Positions 1-9,900 of a stretch of DNA of 64,000 nucleotides are shown piece after piece. The notes beneath the pieces were generated by a model. It saw only the letters and a list, made by a program, of their open reading frames with translations, did not search any database and was not told the origin of the DNA. Position numbers and translations under genes: made by a program. Position 1 is the stretch's first letter, and each line of letters begins with the position of its first letter. The DNA comes from Periconia sp. R9002 (lineage: Eukaryota; Ascomycota; Dothideomycetes; Pleosporales; Periconiaceae), in assembly GCA_023627715.1 (NCBI GenBank), contig JAMAHW010000009.1, forward strand, positions 124,001-188,000. The letters are read 5' to 3'.

Positions 1-2
1 TT

Positions 3-881
3 TCTGTACATGAAAGTTCCCTTTTTGCGTTGCGTCTCTTTTGCATGGGTGAATGGCGCATCAAGCGCTACGAGACCGGTTGCGAGCCTCTGCCTGCATG
101 GCCGTCATTTGCAACTTTCAACAAGCTCCGGATTTTACAAGCGGAGTATCGGAGGATTAAATTCGAAAATCTTCCACGGACTTTGCAAAGACTCTTCCTT
201 GTTGAATGCAGACGGATCAAGAACAAAGATGAAATTGAGGGTTGGAAACGGCTTAAATCCGACTACTGTCCCGACATCATTCAGCTTGCCATAGATGTCG
301 TACATAACGGCTATTCAATCCATCGTCGAGTGAAATACAGCGGATTTCGCAGCACGTCTCAATGGGATAAAGCTCGAGTTTACCGCAAGGGCAAATTCTT
401 CATCAAAGTGGCTTTCCATGGTCCCTCGTATCCCTATGATGATTTTACTGGATGGGAATTCTCAGAGGTAATTTCACAGTCCATGTATCCCATTTACTTG
501 CAGCAGTTGTGAATATCTGATCTTTTTTAGGGTTCTGACTCATCAAGCCAAGACTCCTACGGCGATAAGGTAGATTTCAGCGACGATGAGAATTGGGAGC
601 CAGAAGAGCATGTGCGACAAGAGAGCATTTGCGCAGAAGAATATGAGGAAGATGATGAATGCGACGATGAGGAGCGGAGCCAGAATGAAGACTGGAATGA
701 GGAACGGGAAATTGAAGCCTACTTACAATACAAGAAAAATGAGGGTAAAAGGGCAGCCGTCGAGACATCTGAGCGTCGTTTTACAGATGCAGCGACGGAT
801 GACGATGATGGATATGAGGCGGAGAGTTCGGACACTGGAGAGGAGAGCGGGGAAGATGAAGGAGAGAAACTGGAACTCTGA
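3..881 (+). CDS. Hypothetical protein with acidic C-terminus (5' end probably cut by window edge)
   Basis: The reading frame is open from the first bases of the window, so the gene probably begins upstream. The first in-frame ATG inside the window is at 45 and could be the start. Two exons are visible: up to 467, then 531-881. The 63-nt intron has donor GTAATT and acceptor TTTTTTAG, and the junction is phase 0 (GAG|GGT). The first exon encodes a basic, Trp/Arg-rich globular segment. The second is very rich in Asp and Glu, with runs such as EEYEEDDECDDEE, and ends in EKLEL. I recognise no family. The acidic tail is common in nuclear or chaperone-like proteins, but that is only a hint. The downstream frame ends in a (CTCTGT)-type repeat just after the stop. 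Confidence 0.6.
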
Positions 882-3800
882 GTCGCTGTCTCTGTCTCTG
901 TCTCTGGATGTGGGGTGAGCAGCTCCTCAAGCGTGGCATTTTACGCCTTTTCACTCCATCGCATGCCGAGCAACGATGCTCTGAATGAAGCGACGAGGAT
1001 TCTACATCGGAGCAACAACGAAAAACATATTACAGCAAGTATTTCTTAGTCATGACACAAAGTCTTTCGGTCCATGAGAAGGATCGACATGGACTTTACA
1101 TGTCCTCACGAACATAGATAGCTTCAAGTATTTTCGTTTTCACAAAATCAAAACTCACACTCGTTTCTCAATCGCTTGCTCATCTCCTGCTTGCGCTTCA
1201 TTCAACCGTGACACATAGACTTACGTCCCCCCGCCATAGTACTTACTCACCTACCTACATTTACGAGACATTCGCTACCGCTACCGCTGCCATCCAAGCA
1301 CGTCCCGGGACGGTTTCACACACGACACGACCTCCGCATCGCCCATGACGACAGGATAGCTAGCACAGCACAGCGAAGCTACATGTGACTTATACATAGC
1401 AATCCCCTGACTGACTACTCCTCTCCCTTCTCAGCTACATCCCCTCCCTTCTCAGCTACATCCCCTCCCCTCCCTCCCTGCCTCGGAGACTTCAAACCGC
1501 ACAACTGATCACCTTCTCTTCTCTTTCTCCGAATAGGAATGGAGCAGTGGGAAGATGCGCGGTTTGGTACGTTGGACTTTAGTAGGATGGAGCTTGGTTG
1601 GTTCGTTGGCAGGGATGGGGGTTGATGCGGCGGATTGAGGGAAAGGGACGGCACATTTGCAGGTACGGGAAGGTGTAGGTGGGAAGGTGGAGGGCGAGGG
1701 TGGTGGGATGTAAGGGAGGGAGGGATTGGGATTAGGGGGGGGAGGTAAATATACGAACGAGTGTTTCTCTCTTTTTTCTCGTTTGGACTGCTTGGGTGGG
1801 ACGGAGGCGGAGAGGAAGTGCGCTGATGGAGTTGACAGAGAGAGAAGGGGGGGAAAGATGGGGAGGGGAGTGGGTTTGTTGGGTGTATGTGTGTAGGTAT
1901 GGCACTTGTTCTCACTCTTATGTACGCTTCTCTGTTTCCCCCTTTTTTTCTTTTTTCAAAAAGAAGATTGGTATCGGGTGAGGCTATTCTTCCCATGAAG
2001 AGAAAACCAGCAACCCCGCATGAGGTACCTGTTGATATTCAGCGCGATTTCGATGACCCCACTCTTCTCGCTGCCTGCAATTCTTCTTTTCTTTTCTTCC
2101 TCGATTTGGGTCCAAGGTAGATCCTTTCCTGATTTGATCACAATTTCACACAGGCGAATGCTCTCTTTTTTCAAATACAAGGCCGTTGGAAGGACGGGGG
2201 AATATTTCACGTATTACGGGGAGGGGTCAACTGACTACAGACGACAGATTGATGTTGAAGTAGACGAGTTTAGTGTAAGACGACCAAAACTCGTAGGGCT
2301 GACCAGACCTTTCTTCAAGTATGCTCTCGAGTTTTGGTTCGAGTGGGGTGGATACATACACTGTACCAAACTTTGATGGTCGGGAAGAAGAACTAAACTT
2401 TGAGCCCTAGGGTGGGCGGCCAGCATGGTGCTCTCTCTTGCTCCAACGCGGCGATGACCCTTCCATTCCGTTCCGATGATGTATTCTCCTCTCTAGATGG
2501 CGGCATGTGAATTGTAAACCGTTGACTAGTGACTAACCGGTTTCATGCATGTATGAAGATCTGGTGAGGTGGAGACGCGCGCGTCGTTGAGTTGAGCGGT
2601 GCCTGCTTACCTGCGTTACTACAACCCATCAAATTACTTCCAACATCCAACAAACTTGGATGATTTGCACTGCAAACTATGCAGGGCGTCGAAAAACCTG
2701 GCATTGCCAGGTATTGCAAGATCCACTCTAATGATTCACGATGAGGTTTTCAGAAAAAAAAAACTTTTGTCAAATAAGCCGAAGGAGGGCCGTCGAGGAC
2801 GTGGGATGTTGGAAATGCTGCCCACCAGGCTTTTTGTTTGATTTTTGTCTGAATTTTTTCGATTTTTTCGCCATCATTGATTCATCGATGATCCGAATCA
2901 GGATTAACCATGGTCGGCATCCCCACCGAACATCCAATCAAGTAAGGTACGGGTATGGGAGAGCTAATGCTGCACAGTCTGCTTGTTCCCTTCTCGAAGG
3001 GGATGGATGGAACATTTTTTTAGCTGGGGCGATCGACTAGCGGCCGCTTCTTTTTTTTCTGCTGCTGAACCCTCGGACACTAGGCGAGGTGCTGCTGCGC
3101 GTACCGTCGGCGGTGAAATGGCGTTTGATGGTGGAGAGTTTGGGATGTGGGAATTGGAACTGGGCAACTAGAAATCAAAGGGTAGAATGTCCTGATCGGG
3201 GGATTCCGACACGTCGATGGAAGCGGAAAACTGGGGCGGGTGAAGTAATGAGTATTGAGCAGAAGAGTCTGGAGCGTGAAGCAGGTGGAGCTACATAGTA
3301 ACGGAGCGATGTTGTGAGGACAAGAGGAGGACACGTGCGCGATGTGGTGGGCTTTTCCGACGGAACGTCAGGCCACGGGGTGGAAAAGATTGCCCTGTGT
3401 GGGCGTGGGAAAATTTGTGCAGGGATGACTGGCGGGTGCGAAAGTCAAGAATGAGATGATGACTCCTGCGGGCCATGGCCGCCTTGGCATGCATCCACTG
3501 GGAACCACCACTCATCCACCATCCAACATCAGGCATGACTAATTGCACCGCTGGCAAAGCAATGGACGTCCAAGCGAGAGAATCAAAGAGGGGCATGTGA
3601 GCGGTGTAGCCATTGGTGATGCATGAGGCGTTGAAATATGGACAATGGCTTCGCCTGAGGTGAGGTGAGGTGAGGCGAGGGCATGGGCAGCTCCGTGGAG
3701 ATGCTCAACCATTTGGCAGGCACGCCCTTTGAGGGAGCGTTACAAAGCCGGGGGCCAGCATGGTTTAGTCTGGTAACGCGGGGAACACCATCAGATCAGA

Positions 3801-4780
3801 TGTCCGCAACGAGGCACGATCCAATCACGGTGCGAGTTGGCCCATGATGTCTGTATGATGGATGTCCACATCACCTGGACATGAAGTGATGTGCACGAGG
3901 ATGCGTGGCTTCGTTGAGTAACTGAATTGACCACAGCAGCAAGTCATTGGCATGCCCGTGTACAGTTACCTCGAGAGAGAAGAGAAGAAAAGGTACGGCA
4001 TTTAGGGGGATATGGCGTGCTGGCAGAGCTAGCGTACGTGTGAGTGTGTTGTTTGTTGTCGTTACGTAGCAGCTACATGGGGAATAGGCGGTGACGGTTT
4101 CAAGATGAGATGAGATGAGATGATGAGATGAGAAAGCAATGAGGTGATGGTGACTTGACTGCTCGCCATAGGGTAAGTTATTGTGCTGTACCTAGGGAGT
4201 TTAATGTAGTGTGCGGTGGTGTAGTCGCGGTAGGTTAGTGGCGGCTACAATTTTTGGGTCAGCAGGCTGGCTCGACAGGGATGAGGGGTGGCCCAAAACG
4301 GTCTAACGCGGCTGCTCGCAAAGCTTGGCCTGGTTACGCCATGCCCCGTCCCCAAAAAAGGTCGTCGAGGCGGTCCACTTGCAAGTTTTCATCATGTAAA
4401 AATGGCCTTGAAAGGCGTCGCCGTCATGTTGCCCTCTTCCATAAAACCCCCCGGCTCTCCCTCTGCCGTTGCCTTTGAACCCTTCTACCCTCTTCGCCAA
4501 ACCATGTTTGCTTTGCTACCGCGACTTCTTCACCAGTTGAACGCCCACAAGATCAATTCCTAACCATCGCCATCAACCCGCTTCTGCACTTATAGGTACC
4601 TGCGTGGACCCTCCTAGCTTTATCTCTGCCACATTCACTCTCCATTGGCCCGTCAGCCTTCGTTACTGATAACGAGCCCCCGTCGTCTGCAATCTGCACA
4701 CCTTCTTCCCCGGATTTCCTGCGCCGCCCTCTCTAGCCTAGGCTCTGCTGTCATATCGACGCAGCCCGCCTTTGTTGGTC
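882..4780. other. Intergenic, 3.9 kb, no supported gene
   Basis: Open frames here are short or low in complexity; the 193-residue frame on the minus strand at 1415-1996 is Pro/Ser/His simple sequence. The stretch holds a CTCTGT repeat near 886-905, a 21-bp tandem duplication near 1423-1465, GGTGA/GGCGA repeats near 3657-3680 and GATGA repeats near 4103-4135. The last few hundred bases are pyrimidine-rich and probably form the promoter and leader of the arrestin gene. Confidence 0.6.
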
Positions 4781-6175
4781 ATGCCCGGCCGCCTCCTCTC
4801 CCTTGTTCGGCCTCCGCCTGCATCATCACTGCCCACCCCCAGCCCTTTCAAGGCTAAAAAGGCACACCCCGACGAACCAGCGCCCTTGTTCCCCCCCGTC
4901 TACTCCGTCGAGCGTCCTCAGAATCCCCGCACCAAATCACAGGATTCCCTCGTTATGGAGGCCTTCAAGCGCCACAGCCTGGGCGGCCGCTCCCACTCGG
5001 ACAAGAAGAGCCCAAAGTCGACGCCAAAGGGCAGTCCCCGCCTGGAACCCCATGCTGTCGCTACCATGAACATGAAGGTCGAATCGCCCCCACTCGTCTT
5101 CTACAACAGCCCCCAAGAATCCTCGGGCGCCCTCCTCTCCGGGCTGCTTCTCATCGATGTACACGACCCCTACATTACCCTCGACAAGTTTGAAATGAGG
5201 TTGCTCGCCATTGTTACCACCAAGAAGCCCGTCCACGCCCATTGCCCCGATTGCGCCACTCAGATCACCGAAATCAAGAAGTGGGATTTCATCTCCGCGC
5301 CCATGTCGCTGCGTCATGGCAAAGATCATTCCTACCCCTTCAGCACGATTCTTTCCGGGTCCTTGCCGGCTACCACTCATGGTCAGCTTGCCACGCTCGA
5401 CTACTACCTCGATGCCGTCGCCACCATGTCTAATGGCAAGACCATTTCTTACAAGCGCAATCTGGACATCAAGCGTGCCATTTTCCCCGGAAACGATAAG
5501 CACTCCGTTCGCATCTTTCCACCCACAAATCTCACGGCCACCGTTAAACTCCCTCCCACCGTCTATCCAATTGGCGATTTCCCCATCGAGTTGCGCCTCG
5601 CCGGTGTTACACAGAACAACGGGGATGCGCAGACGCGATGGCGACTTCGCAAGCTTAATTGGCGAATTGAAGAGACGGCAAAGTATATTGCCCCGGCCTG
5701 TGCCAAACACGCGCAGAAAGTGGGCGGCGAGGGCAAAGGCATTCTTCACGAAGACACCCGCATCATTGCCAATCAGGAGGTGAAGACGGAGTGGAAGACG
5801 GATTTCGAAGCCGGCAACATTGAAGCAGAATTCCGCGCGGCCTGCAACATGGCTTTGAAGCCACTGTGTGACATGGAGAGCCCCAATGGCATGAGCGTCA
5901 AGCACAACCTCGTCATTGAAATGGTGGTTGCCGAAGAATGGGCGCCGCTGAAGAAACTCAGCCAAGCTACTCCTACGGGAGCTGCGCGCGTCCTTCGTAC
6001 TCAATTCCATCTCACCGTCACCGAACGATCCGGCATGGGCATTGCTTGGGACGAGGAGCAGCCTCCCATGTATGAAAACGTCCCGGCAAGCCCGCCAAAC
6101 TACAACCATGCCACGACTGTCAACGATTACGATATCAACACCTTGAACGACGAAGGCGAGCATCTACGGCTGTAA
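4781..6175 (+). CDS. LDB19: Alpha-arrestin, LDB19/ART1-like Rsp5 adaptor
   Basis: This is a single-exon protein of 464 aa. I start it at the ATG at 4781, because the few codons upstream in frame carry no ATG. Residues about 1-95 are a Ser/Pro/Lys-rich, probably disordered leader. From about residue 100 comes an arrestin-like fold (PPLVFYNSP, SGALLSGLLLIDV, then KKWDFISAPMSLRHG) that resembles the LDB19 arrestin N-domain family. Two PPxY motifs lie near the C-terminus: PPMY at 428-431 and PPNY at 438-441. In known alpha-arrestins, PY motifs recruit the WW domains of the Rsp5/Nedd4 ubiquitin ligase so that plasma-membrane transporters are ubiquitinated and endocytosed. The same role is inferred here. 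No close neighbour shares its function. The alternative is another arrestin-related trafficking adaptor rather than the strict ART1 orthologue. Confidence 0.8.
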   Translation: MPGRLLSLVRPPPASSLPTPSPFKAKKAHPDEPAPLFPPVYSVERPQNPRTKSQDSLVMEAFKRHSLGGRSHSDKKSPKSTPKGSPRLEPHAVATMNMKVESPPLVFYNSPQESSGALLSGLLLIDVHDPYITLDKFEMRLLAIVTTKKPVHAHCPDCATQITEIKKWDFISAPMSLRHGKDHSYPFSTILSGSLPATTHGQLATLDYYLDAVATMSNGKTISYKRNLDIKRAIFPGNDKHSVRIFPPTNLTATVKLPPTVYPIGDFPIELRLAGVTQNNGDAQTRWRLRKLNWRIEETAKYIAPACAKHAQKVGGEGKGILHEDTRIIANQEVKTEWKTDFEAGNIEAEFRAACNMALKPLCDMESPNGMSVKHNLVIEMVVAEEWAPLKKLSQATPTGAARVLRTQFHLTVTERSGMGIAWDEEQPPMYENVPASPPNYNHATTVNDYDINTLNDEGEHLRL

Positions 6176-6670
6176 TAACATTGTGAGCTGGGGCCTCGGA
6201 GGCCGACCACGAACAAGCTCAGCATCCCCCAAAAATTCATCTTTCTTTATCCATTCCTCTCTGCTTACGCATTTCATTTTCGGCTTTGGACACTGCGCGG
6301 CGATGGAGGATATACCCAACTTGTCTCTTCAATTGGATTTACACTCAGGTTTCTTTGTCTCAAGCATTGGATGATAACACGAGTTGAGCACTTGCGCTCC
6401 TCCGGCTTTGTTTTTTTTGCCTAGGGTCTCCCTTCTTTGTACATACACACTTTGGCTCGGCGTTTTTCCTCTTTCTCTCTCTCGATACCACTATATACAC
6501 CCGGAAAAGTTTGTTCTTTGCTTTTTGTCGCTGCTCAACCCAGCATCAAAACCCATTATTGATACCATTCTCAACACGTAATCACATGGCTACAATACAT
6601 AGTCTTCTCGACTTGAATGTCGTTATTAATCAACTATCCCACCTCGTTTCATCATTCTATTCTATTTCAT
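6176..6670. other. Arrestin 3' flank
   Basis: T-rich sequence without a supported gene. It probably contains the 3' UTR and the end of the arrestin transcript, and it runs up to the MITE candidate. Confidence 0.5.
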
Positions 6671-6925
6671 TGTGCCACGCGGGTGTGGAAATAGGCCACA
6701 TTGACAACACTTACCACTCCACATACCACTCCTAGTGGGTCTCTTACCCCTATAATTATAATCCTCTTAATAGTAAGTAGAATACTAGGATAGTGTTTCT
6801 ATAAAATATTTTTACTCTTTTTTTATTAAATTTACTATAAAGAAAATAGATTTTTTTATTACTATACTACAGGTCCTTAGATATTATTTTGTGAGTGCAG
6901 GATATATTGACACCCGCGTGTGTGC
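6671..6925. mobile_element. MITE-like element: 11-bp perfect TIRs, 5-bp TSD
   Basis: CACGCGGGTGT at 6676-6686 is matched by its exact reverse complement ACACCCGCGTG at 6910-6920. The pentamer TGTGC flanks both sides, at 6671-6675 and 6921-6925, as expected of a target-site duplication. The 245-bp element has no coding capacity and its interior is strikingly AT-rich compared with the flanks. That is what a small non-autonomous DNA transposon would look like, possibly AT-enriched by RIP. The family is not recognised. Confidence 0.6.
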
Positions 6926-7041
6926 CCCCTTGCAGACAATGGATCATCCCTCCACACCTGTGACTTCTCCATAATTCTTTCTCCATCAGCACCACAACGA
7001 CGACGACGCGTGTCCGTCTCAGCTCCCCGAAAAATCAGACC

Positions 7042-7055
7042 CACGTGATCACGTG
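7042..7055. promoter_or_regulatory. Double E-box palindrome CACGTGATCACGTG
   Basis: A perfect 14-bp palindrome made of two CACGTG E-boxes separated by AT. CACGTG is the established target of fungal bHLH factors (Cbf1/SREBP-type). No gene start lies within 1 kb, so a regulatory role is not shown. Confidence 0.35.
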
Positions 7056-7992
7056 AGTTCCTTTTGCACCATTTTGTAGGCTAATGAATGGATCCACGGC
7101 ACCTGATCAAGGGATACATACCTACCGTAGTACGTACCCACCCCGGCTCGCGCCTTGCTCCGCTCGCTCGCTCCATCGCTAACTGTACAAAAAAAAGTGG
7201 ACACTTCAAACTCCACTTCCACTGACTCTTTTCTCTCGCAAAAAATATTGATCGCGTGCCTTGACACAAGTCAGTGGCTGCCTGGTTCTAGAACTTGTCT
7301 AATGAGGGTCCCTCTTTGTCCCCTCTTCTTCCCCCCACTTTGGCTTTTCACAAGTGGGTATGGGTTTGTTCTAGCATCGATGCACCCCCTTTTTGAGATT
7401 TTTGTATTGTCCTGTTTATGAAACTGACACATAGTGAGCTTGAGGTTTGTCGTGGATTGTTTAGTTACTTGTGAGTGTGGTGTGTCTTCACCGCTTGTCT
7501 CCCGACCGAGGAATAGAGAATAATATTGTTGGGTGAGGTGGGGTGGTCTCTGGTGGGTTTATGTTTTGCTGTGTACGTTTCTCTCTCTTTTTTTTTTGTT
7601 TGATTATGTTGGGTTGGTGGGTAGAGAGGTGATGGTGCGGATAGGTGGGTGTGTAGGGTTTTGTGTACGTACATGACAGTACTCAACGAAAGGAGAAGGA
7701 CAAAAGCATGTATATTAGTACACATTAATTGTACACAGATTGGTCATATCACACGCACACGCACACAGTTTCCCTTACTATGAAGGACAAGCGCAAACGA
7801 GGTCAAGGTACCAACCAACCAACCAAACAAACAAATAATTTAACAAACAGACCGAGACCACACATAGGACCTCGACATATTTTCCTACCTCTCCATGCTA
7901 TCCCTATATATAAATATGTTTTTTTTTCGAGTGTGTAAGACATATTTTAGCAAAATCTTAGTTAGTAGTTCAACAATTTGCCTTTCTTTCTT

Positions 7993-7994
<2 letters not shown>

Positions 7995-8040
<46 letters not shown>

Positions 8041-8060
8041 AGAGAGAGAGAGAGAGAGAG
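7995..8060. repeat. Poly(T) tract of 45 followed by (GA)10
   Basis: An uninterrupted run of 45 T at 7995-8039 passes directly into a GA dinucleotide array. Read on the minus strand it is a CT array followed by 45 A and then GAAA repeats. It could be a microsatellite or the A-tail of an old minus-strand retroposed copy. Assembly slippage could affect the length. Confidence 0.9.
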
Positions 8061-9900
8061 ATTGGGGTTTTGTTTGTGTTCGAGAGAGGTGCTGCATATG
8101 CAAGGAAATGTTGATTGGATATGAAATTAATTACGCGCGCCTCTGATGTGTGCGGTTAGTGAAGGAGATGTTGTTGATGTTGATGTGGTGATCGAGGAAC
8201 GTGGAAGAAAGGTGGAAGGTGGTCGTGAGGAAAACACATAGGTCAGAAAGGTGCTTTTTTCTCTCTTTTTTTTAAGAGAGGACGGGTAAACAGAGGGAGG
8301 TGGAAGCGTTTCCGTATGTATCGACTAATTATCGCAAATAAGATATGCGCTTCGTGCGTTTATTGTTGTTTAAGAGAGAGAGAGAGAGAGAAGGGGAGAA
8401 GGTTTGAGGGTGAAATTAGCTATTCTGCGAGAAGGATAAAAGAAGATTGCAAATGCTGGATGTATAATTTGATTGTTTGTGGTGGTAGTGTGTGTGTGGA
8501 TGGGTTGGGTTATGTTATGGGGAAGGGGCTTGGAGAGGTGTTTGTGGAATGATGGATGGGATAGCTTGGGTATAGGAGGAGTATCTACAGTTTTGTAACT
8601 TTTATCTACATAATTGAAGCATATGAAGTTGATAAGGCCGAGGACGTTACTAAGTGTTACCCCCCCCTACCTGTGTCGATACCCAGGGTAGCAATACTCT
8701 TTGAGGATCTAATTCAATTTCAACTTCATGAAGTTGATAAGATTGGTATCTAAAGCTGCCCTGCCCTGCTGGCCTTTAATGTTCTCTTGTCAGTGGTATT
8801 TGGACTTTATTTTTATATTTTTTTGCTTATTTAGTTGGAATACTTTAGAGCCATTTGAAAACGTAAGAGACAACTGTTGTGTGGAGTTACTAGTTGGTTA
8901 GGGTCGTGGATGGATGGATATATGGATGAATGGGACTGCTCTTGTCACCTGGGAGTATGATAGTAGATCCTATAAAATGCTGTTGAGGGGTTTTTTGTTA
9001 TATAAAAAAAAGACGTTTTTTGTCCGTGGTAAATCTCCCAAAAGGTAAAACAGTTACAACAGTGGTGAAAACTTACCAAACCAACGGTGTTTGTTTTACG
9101 GATAAAATTTAAATGTAGGTAATTGAGGTTGTATGCGTATACGTATAGCATCTGCGGCATCAACAGAGCAGGGGAAAGGGGGGAAATTTCACATAGAAAC
9201 TTTGTTGAACAAGTCTCGTAAGCACGAACTAGATGATGCTTTACGCAGCGAGCGTGGTTCTGGCATTTCCGAAGTGATTTGTCCTTCCAGACGTTGAATG
9301 TTTCCAGCGTGTGCTTCCACAGGGCGGGCTTGGGTTTCATGATTGCAAATTCTTGCTTGCAAGGCAAGGGACCTGTGATAATAAAATGACAAGTTTAATT
9401 CTATCAGACAATGAAATTTCCGGAGGCGTTCGTGATAGCCTGGTGATTGTGACATGCAAGTGGTGGCAGGTGGTTTGTACGAAACGACGACTTTTTTCTT
9501 CTTCACTCTTCTTTACCTGCAAATTCGTTGAGTGAATGTTATCGAGCATGGCTGTTTTTGATATTGAGAGTAAGTCGGGTACGCATGATTGGTGTTACAG
9601 GGTGCAGTGGGGTTATGCTGTTTATGTGGAATAAGCATATTGTGGGGCAGTATAGAATGGCAAGGCTACAACATTCGCATTATACCACGCCCAATTAGCT
9701 GCATTAGATGAACGTCACAACGCTATGTATCAGTATATTGGGTCGAGAATAGTACAATACTCTGCGATGATTCATTCATACTTTTCATAAGTAGATTGGA
9801 GACTGAATTGATTGAAGGAGCAGTTCTAGGGAAGGTGCAGACAGTTATATACTATCTATCATGCGACCAAGATGCATACATGTAGGATACCACGGTGCGT

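Larger units (their letters stand above)
6926..9900. other. Gene-poor, low-complexity region
   Basis: No protein gene is supported; the longest frames are under 145 codons and lack family resemblance. It holds an E-box palindrome (7042-7055), many T and G/T-rich runs, the long T tract at 7995-8039, GA repeats at 8040-8060 and about 8370-8391, and a 14-bp direct repeat ATGAAGTTGATAAG at 8623-8636 and 8728-8741. Confidence 0.5.

Noticed and set aside
1415..1996. 193-codon minus-strand frame
   Set aside because: Composed of Pro/Ser/His simple sequence from CCCT and GGGA-rich DNA; no domain, no gene-like start.
3657..4136. GGTGA and GATGA arrays as CRISPR or telomere-like repeats
   Set aside because: Units of 5-6 bp without spacers and not TTAGGG; ordinary microsatellites.
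4937..6163. 408-codon minus-strand frame opposite the arrestin
   Set aside because: It is an antisense shadow of a GC3-rich coding exon; the plus-strand frame has the conserved arrestin blocks and PY motifs.
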